Part shown: positions 10,688 through 18,520 of the stretch, piece after piece | Layout: each line of letters opens with the position of its first letter | How positions within the stretch are numbered: the first letter of the stretch is position 1 | Assembly (NCBI GenBank): GCA_963781675.1 | Contig: CAWAGF010000001.1 | Coordinates: 124,001 to 188,000 of the forward strand | DNA from: SCTD01 sp963781675 | GTDB lineage: Bacteria > Actinomycetota > Actinomycetes > Mycobacteriales > SCTD01 | DNA length: 64,000 bases | Reading direction: 5' to 3' | Translations under genes and position numbers: made by a program | The notes under the pieces: model-generated | What the model was told of the DNA's origin: nothing | Database searches by the model: none | The model's input: the letters and a program-made list of their open reading frames with translations, nothing else

Positions 10688-11530
10688 ATGAGCGCTGCGC
10701 TCACGACGAGCCCTCCCGAGGCGCCAGGACCTGCGCCGGGGGAGGTCGCGGAACCGGCGCTGCTGCGCCCGGTCCGCCGTGTCCTCACCGCAACGGTCGT
10801 CGCGGCGGACCTGCTGACCCTCGAGCTGGAGGCAGCGGACGTGCCCGAGCTGTCCATGCTCGTGCGCAGTCGTGCCCCCCGGCCGGTGCCGGGGCTGGTC
10901 CTGTGGCCGACCGCCCTGCCGGCGTGCGACTGGCACAGGGGGGTGGTGCTCGTCGCGTCCGCGCGGGACGCGGACGCGGCCCGGCGGGTGGCCGTGCACA
11001 GCGCGGCGACCCTCGTCTCCGACCTGCTCACCTCCGAGCGGCGCCGACTGGCGGCCGAGCAGCTGGCCAGCCGCGCCGTCGAGCTGGCCGGCATCGACCC
11101 GCTGACCGGGCTCGGCAACCGACGGACCTGGCGCCGCGCCCTCGAGGACGAGGCCGCGCGCGCCACCCGCTACTCCCGCTGCACCGCCGTGGTCGTCATC
11201 GACCTCGACGGCCTCAAGAGCATCAACGACGCCCACGGCCACGCCGTCGGCGACGCGCACCTGCGACGGGCGGCGGAGGCGGTCCGGGAGGCCGCCCGCA
11301 GCGTCGACGTCGTCTGCCGTCTGGGGGGCGACGAGTTCGGGGTGCTCGCGCCGGAGACGTCCCAGGACGGCGCCACCCGCCTGGTCGAGCGGTTGCGGTC
11401 CTCGCTGGAGGCTGCCGCCGTGCACGCCAGCATCGGCGTCGCCACCGACGCGCAGGGCGCCCTCGAGCGCACCTGGAACGCAGCGGATCAGGACATGTAC
11501 CGGGCCAAGAAGGCGCGCAGCGCCCCGTGA
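10688..11530 (+). CDS. Diguanylate cyclase (GGDEF protein)
   Basis: Makes cyclic di-GMP from two GTP. An unassigned N-terminal region (about residues 1-130) is followed by a GGDEF domain starting at DPLTGLGNRRTWRRAL. The signature RLGGDEF is intact. RSVD sits five residues upstream, matching the inhibitory I-site RxxD, so product inhibition is likely. The domain ends with DMYRAKK. No membrane helix or known sensor domain is seen. Start ATG 10688 follows GGACGGGGG. A strong hairpin terminator follows the stop. Confidence 0.88.
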   Translation: MSAALTTSPPEAPGPAPGEVAEPALLRPVRRVLTATVVAADLLTLELEAADVPELSMLVRSRAPRPVPGLVLWPTALPACDWHRGVVLVASARDADAARRVAVHSAATLVSDLLTSERRRLAAEQLASRAVELAGIDPLTGLGNRRTWRRALEDEAARATRYSRCTAVVVIDLDGLKSINDAHGHAVGDAHLRRAAEAVREAARSVDVVCRLGGDEFGVLAPETSQDGATRLVERLRSSLEAAAVHASIGVATDAQGALERTWNAADQDMYRAKKARSAP

Positions 11531-11535
11531 CGCGC

Positions 11536-11571
11536 GAGAGCCGCCGTCCCGCGGTCGGGGCGGCGGCTCTC
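11536..11571. terminator. Bidirectional hairpin terminator
   Basis: GAGAGCCGCCGTCCCG pairs with CGGGGCGGCGGCTCTC (15 of 16) around CGGT, between the convergent GGDEF and serine protease genes. Confidence 0.8.
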
Positions 11572-11581
11572 GGCGAGGCGT

Positions 11582-12340
11582 CTAGACGCCGGCGTGCTGG
11601 CTGATGAAGGCGCGCATCGACGGGTTGTTCACCTCGGAGTAGACGCCCGGGAACGTCGGCACGCCGCAGCCGAGGCCGTACGAGACGATGCCGATCTGGA
11701 CGCGGCGGCCACCGGTGGTCGCGAACAGCGGGCCGCCGCTGTCGCCCTGGCAGCTGTCCTTGAGGAAGCCCTCGGCGCACACGCCGGTCGGGCCGTCCAC
11801 GTCGCAGCTGTCGTCGCCGACGACGGACAGGTCGACCTCCTGCAGGCGGTTCGTGGTGAGCAGCCCGCCCCCGGCGAGCGGGGTGCGGTCGCCCCAGCCG
11901 GTGACCTTGACCGGCGCGCCGTCGGCCTCGAGGGCGTCGTCGCCGGCACCGGCCAGCGCGATCGGCGGCACGGACGTAGGCGTGGCCAGGCGGAGCAGGG
12001 CGACGTCGTGGGTGGAGGCGTCGGCGTCGTAGTCCGGGTGGACGAGCACCTCCGCGACCTCGCGGCGCTGGCCGCTGCCGTCGCTGTTGTCCACGGTGCC
12101 GGCGACGATCGACAGGCCGGTGGCGTCGCCGTCCGGGACGCAGTGCGCGGCGGTGAGGACCCAGCTCGGCGCGATGACGCTGCCGCCGCAGAAGGCGAAG
12201 TCGCCGTCCTGCAGGGAGGCGGTGAAGTCGTAGGCACCGGCCGGCGCGGCGGAGCCGCCGACGACGGCCGACGCGGGCGAGGCCGTCAGGCCGGCGACAG
12301 CCAGGCCGGCGAGGGCGGACAGGACCAGGGGGGTGCGCAC
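11582..12340 (-). CDS. Secreted trypsin-like serine protease
   Basis: S1 family protease, 252 residues. The N-terminal signal peptide (VRTPLVLSALAGLAVAGLTA, cleavage near ASPASA) is followed by the mature start VVGGSAAPAGAYDF. The catalytic triad is visible: His in LTAAHC, Asp in HDVALLRL and Ser in DSCQGDSGGP. Disulfide Cys pairs flank the active site. The GTG at 12340 is chosen because GGAGG lies 6 bases upstream and it gives a clean signal peptide. The physiological substrate cannot be told from sequence. Confidence 0.92.
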   Translation of the reverse strand: MRTPLVLSALAGLAVAGLTASPASAVVGGSAAPAGAYDFTASLQDGDFAFCGGSVIAPSWVLTAAHCVPDGDATGLSIVAGTVDNSDGSGQRREVAEVLVHPDYDADASTHDVALLRLATPTSVPPIALAGAGDDALEADGAPVKVTGWGDRTPLAGGGLLTTNRLQEVDLSVVGDDSCDVDGPTGVCAEGFLKDSCQGDSGGPLFATTGGRRVQIGIVSYGLGCGVPTFPGVYSEVNNPSMRAFISQHAGV

Positions 12341-12543
12341 GAGGTGCCTCCAGGAAGTGGGGTGTTCTCTGCGTCCAACGGACAGGGGAACGCTTCCTCG
12401 CGCCCGGATAGTCCCTTTTGACCACTCCGCCGGTCCTCGGGCCAAGCGGCGCAGGCGCAGGGGAGGGCCCGGGCTCCGCGCCGCGCGGCCGGCCGTGCTG
12501 TGGCAGCGTCGCAGGCTCGGCAGGACGAGCGACAGGAGCGGGC

Positions 12544-14212
12544 GTGCGGGGACGGGTGGTGGCAGGCGTGCTCGCGTCGCTGGTCGGCGCGGCCGCCGTC
12601 GGGGCCGGCGGTCTGCTGGTGCTCGGGTCGCAGGAGGCTCTTCCCGGCACGACGGTCGCCGGCCAGGAGGTCGGCGGTCAGGACGCGCGTGCGCTGCGGG
12701 CCACCGTCGAGCGGCTGGCCGCGGCGCGGACGCAGGGCGCGCTGCCGGTCACCGCGGAGGACGTTCTCGGCGAGGTCGACCGCGGCGTGACGCAGGTGGA
12801 CGTCGACGCGACGGTGGACGCCGCGCTGGACGCCGGGCGCGACGGGCCGGTCGACCGGGTGCTCGGCCCGCTGCTCGGCGCGGCGGGCGGCGAGACCGGA
12901 CGACCCGTCGGCCTCGTGGTGCAGGTGGACGAGGCCGCCCTGCAGGCGCAGGTCGACGCGCTCGCGAAGACGGTCGACCGCGCGCCCGATCCGGGCGGCA
13001 TCGAGGTGCGCGGCACCTCCGTCAGCGCCCGGGCCCCGCGGCCGGGGCGGCTGCTGGGCGATGCGCTGACCCTCGTGCGGCAGGCGCTGCAGGACGGCCG
13101 CGAGGAGCCGCTCGACCTGCCGGTCACGGTGCAGGTGCCGCCCACGACGCCCGCGGACGTCGACGCCGTCGTGGCGCAGGCCCGCCGCGCGCTGGCCGGC
13201 CCGTACAGCCTCACCAAGGACGGGGAGGCGCTCACCGTGACCCCGGGCGACATCGGGCCCCTGCTGAGCTCGCCGCTGGTCGGCGACGCGCTGGTGCTGA
13301 AGGTGGACCTGCCTGCCCTGCACGACGTCGTCGAGCGCCGGGCGGAGGCGCTGGAGCGGCCGGCGCGCGAGGCCGGCTTCGTCGTCGCGGGCGCGCCGCC
13401 GGTGCTGGACGGCAAGGGGGACCTGTCCTGGTCGCCGCAGCCGGCGCAGGTCGCCGTCACGCCTGGCGCTACCGGGCTCGCCGTCGACGTCGACCCGGCC
13501 ACGGCACGGCTGTCCGAGCTGATCACCGCGGGGGAGCGGACGCTCGCCCGGGAGCTGCCCCTGCGCGTCGTCGAGCCCGAGCTGACGACCGAGCGGGCGC
13601 AGGCCGCCGGGGTGCGCACCCTGATCGGCACCTTCACGACCTACTTCCAGGCCGGTCAGCCGCGCGCGACCAACATCCGGCGCATCGCCGAGATCGTCGA
13701 CGGCTCCTACCTGGCGCCCGGCGAGGTCCTCAGCCTGAACGCCACGGCCGGCCGGCGCACGAAGGAGCGGGGCTTCGTCGCGGACGGGGCGATCGTCGAC
13801 GGCGAGCTCACGGACGAGGTCGGCGGCGGCGTCAGCCAGTTCGCCACGACGCTGTTCAACGCCGCCTTCTTCGCCGGGCTGCCGATCCCCGCGCACAAGC
13901 CGCACAGCTTCTACATCTCCCGCTACCCGGCCGGCCGCGAGTCCACGGTCTACTTCGGCTCCGTCGACGTGAAGGTCGGCAACGACACCGGCCACGGCAT
14001 CCACGTGACGACGAGCAGCACGCCGAGCTCGGTGACGGTCGCGCTGTACGGCGACAACGGCGGCCGGCGGGTCACCGCGTCGCACGGCCCGCGGCGAGCC
14101 GCGCGAGGGCGGCGGCTTCCGGATCTCCGTGACCCGCACCGTCAGCGGCGGCGACGGGGTCGGCGGGCGGCGCGTGTTCCGGACGACGTACGACCCGACG
14201 CCCGACCACTGA
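12544..14212 (+). CDS. VanW-family membrane-anchored protein, one frameshift
   Basis: About 555 residues. One N-terminal membrane helix (VVAGVLASLVGAAAVGAGGLLVLG) precedes two peptidoglycan-binding-like repeats (about 50-340). The C-terminal VanW domain contains YFQAGQPRATNIRRIAEIV, GGGVSQFATTLFNAAFFAG and RYPAGRESTVYFGSVD. VanW proteins occur with vancomycin-resistance clusters, but most actinobacterial members are of unknown function in the envelope; no van genes are nearby. An extra base near 14090 shifts the last ~40 codons; removing it gives an end at TYDPTPDH. The GTG at 12544 has AGGAG five bases upstream. Confidence 0.88.
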
Positions 14213-14291
14213 GTCGTCGAGGCGCGGGCGGTAGTCGGCCGGCTGTTGCCCGATCTGCCTGCCTGCGCCAGGGTGTGCGCCAGGGCGGGTG

Positions 14292-14654
14292 ATGAGGATG
14301 ACGCTGACGACGTCGGTGCTGCACGACGACGGGATCGCGATCGTCGCGCTCGCGGGGGAGCTCGACCTGGCGGTGACCGGGCAGCTGGACGCCGTCGTGG
14401 GCGGTGTTCTCGCGGACGGGCTGCAGCTCGTCCTGCTCGACCTGGACCGGCTCGCCTTCTGCGACTCGACCGGGCTCGGGGCGCTGCTGCGCACGTCACG
14501 GCGGGTGCGCGAGGCGGGCGGCACCTGCGTCGTCGCGGGAGCGCAGGACGCCGTGGCGCGGCTGCTCGTCCTGACGCAGATGCGGCGCGCGCTGCACCTC
14601 GACCCCGAGGTCCAGCCGGCGCTGCTGGCGCTGCGCGCCTCCGCCGACGCCTAG
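14292..14654 (+). CDS. STAS-domain anti-sigma factor antagonist
   Basis: 120-residue single STAS domain. The conserved Ser phosphorylation site lies in FCDSTGLGALL, and the opening strand IAIVALAGELDLA is typical. Such proteins bind an anti-sigma kinase of the RsbW type and release a partner sigma factor. No sigma factor is adjacent. An HATPase-domain protein at 16920-17804 is a possible partner, but this is only proximity. Start could be ATG 14292 or ATG 14298. Confidence 0.85.
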   Translation: MRMTLTTSVLHDDGIAIVALAGELDLAVTGQLDAVVGGVLADGLQLVLLDLDRLAFCDSTGLGALLRTSRRVREAGGTCVVAGAQDAVARLLVLTQMRRALHLDPEVQPALLALRASADA

Positions 14655-14659
14655 CCGGC

Positions 14660-15382
14660 TCAGCCCAGCGCGACGGCGGCCACCGCCACGGCGTTGCGCA
14701 GCGCGTGGACCCCGATGCCGGGGCCGAGCCGGCCGGTCCGCCGGGTCAGCACGCACAGCCCCAGCCCGAAGACGCCGGTCGCCAGCACGATCGGCAGCCC
14801 CGCCAGGCCCACCGCGGTGGCGTGCAGCGTCCCGAAGCACGCCGACGAGACGACCGCCGCCGGCCAGAACCCGGTCCGCAGCATCAGCCCGCGCAGCACC
14901 ACCCCGCGGAACAGCAGCTCCTCCAGCACCGGCGCCACGAGCACCGCGGCCACGACGAGCAGCACGAGCGAGCCTGGCCCCTGCTCGCGCAGGAAGCCGG
15001 CGTTCTCGACCGGCACGTCGCGCAGCGCCGGGACGGCCAGCCGGGCCAGCACGATGACGGCGCTCTGCGCCAGGAGCAGCAGCAGGGACCACCGCACGAT
15101 GCGGCCGGTGTCCGACCAGGCGGGCGGCTCCAGCCCGAGCGCCCGCTCCACGCCGCCGGACTGCCGGGCGGGCCGGCGCACGGCCACCACCGCCCCGACG
15201 CCGAGCAGCACGGTCGCGCCCGTGACGGCGACCGCCGACGGCACCTCCGGCAGCGCGGCCAGCAGGAGGACGGAGACGAGCAGCGAGAGCGGTACGACGG
15301 CCACGGCGAGCAGCGCGTCCCGGACGCCCCAGGTGCGGCCGGGCTCGGCCGCCAGCTCGGCGACCCGCTCGTCGAGGGTCAC
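14660..15382 (-). CDS. CPBP-family intramembrane metalloprotease
   Basis: 240 residues with six or more hydrophobic helices. CAAX-protease/bacteriocin-processing family motifs are present: APVLEELLFRG (EExxR type), SACFGTLH (FxxxH) and GIGVHALRN (HxxxN). This makes it a membrane-embedded glutamic-type endopeptidase. The substrate is unknown; no bacteriocin gene is adjacent. GTG start at 15382; convergent with the STAS gene, only 5 bp apart. Confidence 0.88.
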   Translation of the reverse strand: MTLDERVAELAAEPGRTWGVRDALLAVAVVPLSLLVSVLLLAALPEVPSAVAVTGATVLLGVGAVVAVRRPARQSGGVERALGLEPPAWSDTGRIVRWSLLLLLAQSAVIVLARLAVPALRDVPVENAGFLREQGPGSLVLLVVAAVLVAPVLEELLFRGVVLRGLMLRTGFWPAAVVSSACFGTLHATAVGLAGLPIVLATGVFGLGLCVLTRRTGRLGPGIGVHALRNAVAVAAVALG

Positions 15383-15407
15383 CGGGGACCCACCCGCTCG
15401 TCGCGCC

Positions 15408-15725
15408 TCACAGCGCGCGGCCGATCGCGAAGCCGGCCGCCGCGAGCGCCAGCCCCGGCACCAGGTGCAGGGCGAGCAGCCGGACCGGCCGCTCCGTCGT
15501 CAGCACGTCCCAGGCGAGGGTGGACGCCGTCGTGAACGACCCGAGGACGCCGACGGCGAGGAGCAGCCGCGCGGGCGGGGCCGCTCCGGCCACGACGCCG
15601 GCCAGCAGGCTGCCGAGCAGGTTGACCAGCGCGGTCCCCCACGGCCGCGGGCAGGCCCGGTCCAGCAGGTAGCGGGCCGGGGCGCCGACGGCACCGCCGA
15701 CCGCGACGGCCAGCTCCGGGCTCAC
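15408..15725 (-). CDS. crcB: Fluoride exporter CrcB/Fluc, second subunit
   Basis: 105-residue, four-helix protein of the Fluc family. It has GGAVGAPARYLLD, VNLLGSLLAG (conserved Asn in the pore) and GVLGSFTTASTLAWD (the FTT-ST phenylalanine/threonine track). Actinobacterial Fluc channels are often built from two different subunits encoded in tandem, as here. The GTG start overlaps the stop of the upstream crcB as GTGA, supporting a heterodimer made in equal amounts. No fluoride riboswitch is seen upstream of the operon. Confidence 0.9.
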   Translation of the reverse strand: MSPELAVAVGGAVGAPARYLLDRACPRPWGTALVNLLGSLLAGVVAGAAPPARLLLAVGVLGSFTTASTLAWDVLTTERPVRLLALHLVPGLALAAAGFAIGRAL

Positions 15726-16102
15726 GGCACCACCGGCGGCGGCCCGGCCGGCCGCTGCGCCACCGCCCGCCCCAGCAGCCCCGCCGCCAGCAGCGAGAGC
15801 ACCCCGACCGCCACGTACGCCAGCGCGACGCCCGGCCGGCCCGCGTCGGCCAGCAGCACGGCGTCGACCACGAAGCCGGAGAAGGTGGTGAAGGCGCCGA
15901 GCAGCCCGGTGCCGAGCAGCAGCCGGAGCCTCGCGCCCCCCGTCCGGCTGAGCAGCGCGCAGAGCAGCGCGGCGCCGACGGCGTTCACGAGCAGCGTGGA
16001 CCAGGCCCAGCTGCCGGGCTCGTGCGGCAGCGCGACCCCGAGGCCGTAGCGGGCCAGAGCGCCGACGACGCCGCCGGCGGCGACGAGCAGCAGCGCGTTC
16101 AG
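15722..16102 (-). CDS. crcB: Fluoride exporter CrcB/Fluc, first subunit, probable CTG start
   Basis: 126-residue Fluc subunit with GGVVGALARYGLG, LLVNAVGAALLCAL and GLLGAFTTFSGFVVD. No ATG or GTG exists in frame before the first conserved helix. The only candidate is CTG at 16102, which overlaps the SDR stop as CTGA and has a GGGGG stretch ten bases upstream. From CTG the length fits the family. Translational coupling to the SDR gene is therefore inferred. It is followed directly by the second subunit gene (4-bp overlap). Confidence 0.88.
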   Translation of the reverse strand: MNALLLVAAGGVVGALARYGLGVALPHEPGSWAWSTLLVNAVGAALLCALLSRTGGARLRLLLGTGLLGAFTTFSGFVVDAVLLADAGRPGVALAYVAVGVLSLLAAGLLGRAVAQRPAGPPPVVP

Positions 16103-16890
16103 CGGCGCCGCACCCCCGTCAGCGCGAGGTCGCCGACCCGCCGCGGGATCCAGGTGAAGGCCAGCACCGGCGACATCCGCCGCGACGGCACGACGTGGGC
16201 CCTGCCCTGCTCGACGCCGTCGAGCACCTTCGTCGCGACCTCCTCGGGCGTGACGACGCGGGTGAGCTGCAGGCGGACCCAGCGCTCGAGCGCGGCGGCG
16301 GCGACGCCGTGCTGCTCGATGTCGCCCCACATCCGGGTGCGGACCGGGCCGGGCTCGACGAGGGTCGTGCCGATGCCGGTGCCCTTCAGCTCGAGGCCGA
16401 CCCCGGCGTGGAAGTGCGACAGCCCGGCCTTGCTGCTGGCGTACGGCACGAGGCCGGGGGCCGTCACGGTGGAGAACCCGGACGACACGGTCACCAGGTG
16501 GCCGCGGCCGCGGGCGACCATCCCGGGCAGCACCTGCCGGACGAGCTCAGCGGGAGCGAGCAGGTTGACCTCGTACAGCGCCCTCATCTGCTCGGCGGTC
16601 ACCTCGAGCAGGCCGGCGACGGCGTCCAGCCCGGCGCAGCTGACGAGCACGTCGACGGGCCGCCCGGCGCCGGCCTCGGCGCGCGCGACGAGCCCCTCCC
16701 GCTCCGCGGCGCTGCCGAGGTCGCAGGGCAGCGCGTGCCCACCGAGCTCGGCGGCGCGCGCGGCGAGGACGTCGGCAGAGCGGGCGACGAGCGTGACGGT
16801 GGCGCCCCTGCGGGCGGCGTCGGCGGCGACCGCTGCGCCGATCCCGCGGGAGGCGCCGGTGACGAGGACGTGCGCACCGGAGAGCTTCAT
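16099..16890 (-). CDS. Short-chain dehydrogenase/reductase
   Basis: 263 residues, classical SDR. The NAD(P)-binding motif is VTGASRGIGAAVA, followed by CDL and the NNAG-equivalent SCAGLDAVAG. The catalytic Ser is in VTVSSGF, and Tyr/Lys are in YASSKAG. The C-terminal extension (VVPSRRMSPVLAFTWIPRRV) is a hydrophobic tail seen in acyl/retinol-type SDRs. The substrate cannot be deduced. Its stop overlaps the CTG start of crcB, so it is first in a three-gene unit. Confidence 0.85.
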   Translation of the reverse strand: MKLSGAHVLVTGASRGIGAAVAADAARRGATVTLVARSADVLAARAAELGGHALPCDLGSAAEREGLVARAEAGAGRPVDVLVSCAGLDAVAGLLEVTAEQMRALYEVNLLAPAELVRQVLPGMVARGRGHLVTVSSGFSTVTAPGLVPYASSKAGLSHFHAGVGLELKGTGIGTTLVEPGPVRTRMWGDIEQHGVAAAALERWVRLQLTRVVTPEEVATKVLDGVEQGRAHVVPSRRMSPVLAFTWIPRRVGDLALTGVRRR

Positions 16891-16919
16891 GGAGCCAGCC
16901 TGCCCCGTCGCGGCGCGGG

Positions 16920-17804
16920 TCAGCTGTTGAGCTGCGCGAGCAGGCGGCGCAGGTAGGCCTGCCGGGCCGCGGACAGCTCCGGGCGGGCGGGCGTCATGAG
17001 CAGCGCGCCGGCGCGGCTGAGCCGGTCGGCCTCGTCGACGGCGTGGGTGAAGTCGCGGACCAGCTCGGCGTCGTCCCGGCGCAGCGTCAGCGACAGGTCG
17101 ACCCGCGGCTGACCGGCGGAGACCGCCACGGCCAGCTGGTGCTTGAGGCCTGCGCGGACCGAGTCCATGCCCGCGGCGGCCTGCAGGACGCTGCGCACGA
17201 CGCGGGCGGTGTCGTCCGGGACGTCCTCGTCACCGGCGAGCAGGCACAGCTCGCGCAGCAGGCCCTCGACGTGCGCCTCGGCGGCGGCCACCAGCTCGGT
17301 GTCGAGGTCGGTGAGCACCACCCGCACCTGCTCCAGCGCCGGGTCCTCGGCCAGGTCGTCGCCCCATGCGGCGAGCAGCGCGTCGACGTCGGCCTCGAGC
17401 TCGTCGGCCTGGTCGCCGTCGTGCAGCTCGAACCAGACCCGCTTGCCCTGCGGGTGCGGCTCGACGCCCCAGCGGTCGGACGCCGCGCTGATGAGCATCA
17501 GCCCGCGGCCGGTGACCGCCGTCGGGTCGAGCATCGAGAAGGACGGGCTGACCGGGCTGCCGTCTCCCACCTCGACGCGCAGGCAGTGCTCGCCCAGTAC
17601 CAGGCGCAGCACGATCGGGTCGCGGCCGTGCAGGACGGCGTTGGTCACCAGCTCGGAGAGGGCGAGCTCGCCGTCGTCGACGCGCTCGGCGAAGGGGCTG
17701 CCTGCGATCAGGTCCCGGAGGGCGGCGCGGGCGACGGGGGCGGAGTCGGGCACGGCACGCAGCGCCAGCTCGCGCTGCTCGACGACGTCCGCCCGGTCTT
17801 CCAC
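16920..17804 (-). CDS. HATPase-domain regulator (anti-sigma-like) with C-terminal helical region
   Basis: 294 residues. An RsbW/SpoIIAB-like ATP-binding domain spans about residues 15-140: the N-box is LALSELVTNAVLHG, and the glycine-containing boxes are VEVGDGSP and TGRGLMLISAASDRWG. The C-terminal ~150 residues form an acidic, all-helical region of unknown role. Such proteins can phosphorylate STAS antagonists or bind sigma factors. The STAS gene at 14292 is a candidate partner. The GTG start has GGAGGGG upstream. No sensor domain is present. Confidence 0.8.
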   Translation of the reverse strand: MEDRADVVEQRELALRAVPDSAPVARAALRDLIAGSPFAERVDDGELALSELVTNAVLHGRDPIVLRLVLGEHCLRVEVGDGSPVSPSFSMLDPTAVTGRGLMLISAASDRWGVEPHPQGKRVWFELHDGDQADELEADVDALLAAWGDDLAEDPALEQVRVVLTDLDTELVAAAEAHVEGLLRELCLLAGDEDVPDDTARVVRSVLQAAAGMDSVRAGLKHQLAVAVSAGQPRVDLSLTLRRDDAELVRDFTHAVDEADRLSRAGALLMTPARPELSAARQAYLRRLLAQLNS

Positions 17805-17899
17805 TGCCCCTCCTCCCGCGCCCGGTACGACAAGGGTGCCACGGCCCGCCCAGCGGGGCACGCACGGCTCCGCGAAGCCGATACCCGGAGGCCGGCGAG

Positions 17900-18520
17900 T
17901 CACTCCTGCAGGCAGGTGACCACCAGCACGTGGGCGTCGCCGCGCAGCGCCCGCGGGCCGGCCGCCGTGAGGCGCACGGCGTCCCCGGCGTGCAGCCGCA
18001 GGTCGTCCAGCTCGCCATCGCCGTCGGCGACGTGCAGGTGCGCGAGCGGCACGTCCGGCAGCGTCCAGCTGCCGCGCAGCCGTCCGGCGTGGACGCCCGG
18101 CAGCACCTCGCAGAGCCGCCCGGCGACGACCTGCTCGTACGACGGGTCCGCGTCGACCCCCGCCGTCAGCCAGAGCTGCAGGAAGCGGGTGGGCCCGCCC
18201 GTGGCGCGCTCGGCGTGCACCACCCCCCGGCCGGTCGTCATGCGCTGCACCGTGCCGGCGGGCACCCGTGCGGTGCGCCCGCCCTCCTCGTGCTCCAGCT
18301 CGCCGGACAGCACCCAGCTGACGACCTCGAGCCCGCGGTGCGGGTGCGGGTCGAAGCCGGCGCCCGCGTCGAGCCGGTGCTCGTCGTGCAGCACGAGCCG
18401 GCCGTGCCCGACGTGCGCCGGGTCGTAGTGCGCGCCGAAGGAGAAGGCGTGCCGCGTCTCCACGCCGGGGCTCCGGGTGACGAACCGCTCGCTCGCCCGC
18501 CGCACGAGCAGGGCGCTCAC
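17900..18520 (-). CDS. Pirin-family cupin protein
   Basis: 206 residues with the bicupin fold of pirins. FDPHPHRGLEVVSWVLSG holds the metal-binding His residues, and the motif GRGVVHAE follows. The protein is somewhat shorter than typical pirins (230-290). Members bind Fe and some have quercetinase activity; the actual role here is unknown. The GTG start abuts the stop of the upstream PAS-GGDEF-EAL gene with no gap, so the two are likely co-transcribed. Confidence 0.85.
   Translation of the reverse strand: MSALLVRRASERFVTRSPGVETRHAFSFGAHYDPAHVGHGRLVLHDEHRLDAGAGFDPHPHRGLEVVSWVLSGELEHEEGGRTARVPAGTVQRMTTGRGVVHAERATGGPTRFLQLWLTAGVDADPSYEQVVAGRLCEVLPGVHAGRLRGSWTLPDVPLAHLHVADGDGELDDLRLHAGDAVRLTAAGPRALRGDAHVLVVTCLQE

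Noticed and set aside
12544..14212. Vancomycin resistance operon
   Set aside because: VanW alone is common in actinobacteria; vanHAX, vanRS or vanY are absent.
15408..16102. Fluoride riboswitch controlling crcB
   Set aside because: The crcB genes are coupled to an upstream SDR gene by a 4-bp overlap, leaving no leader for a riboswitch; none is evident before the SDR start.
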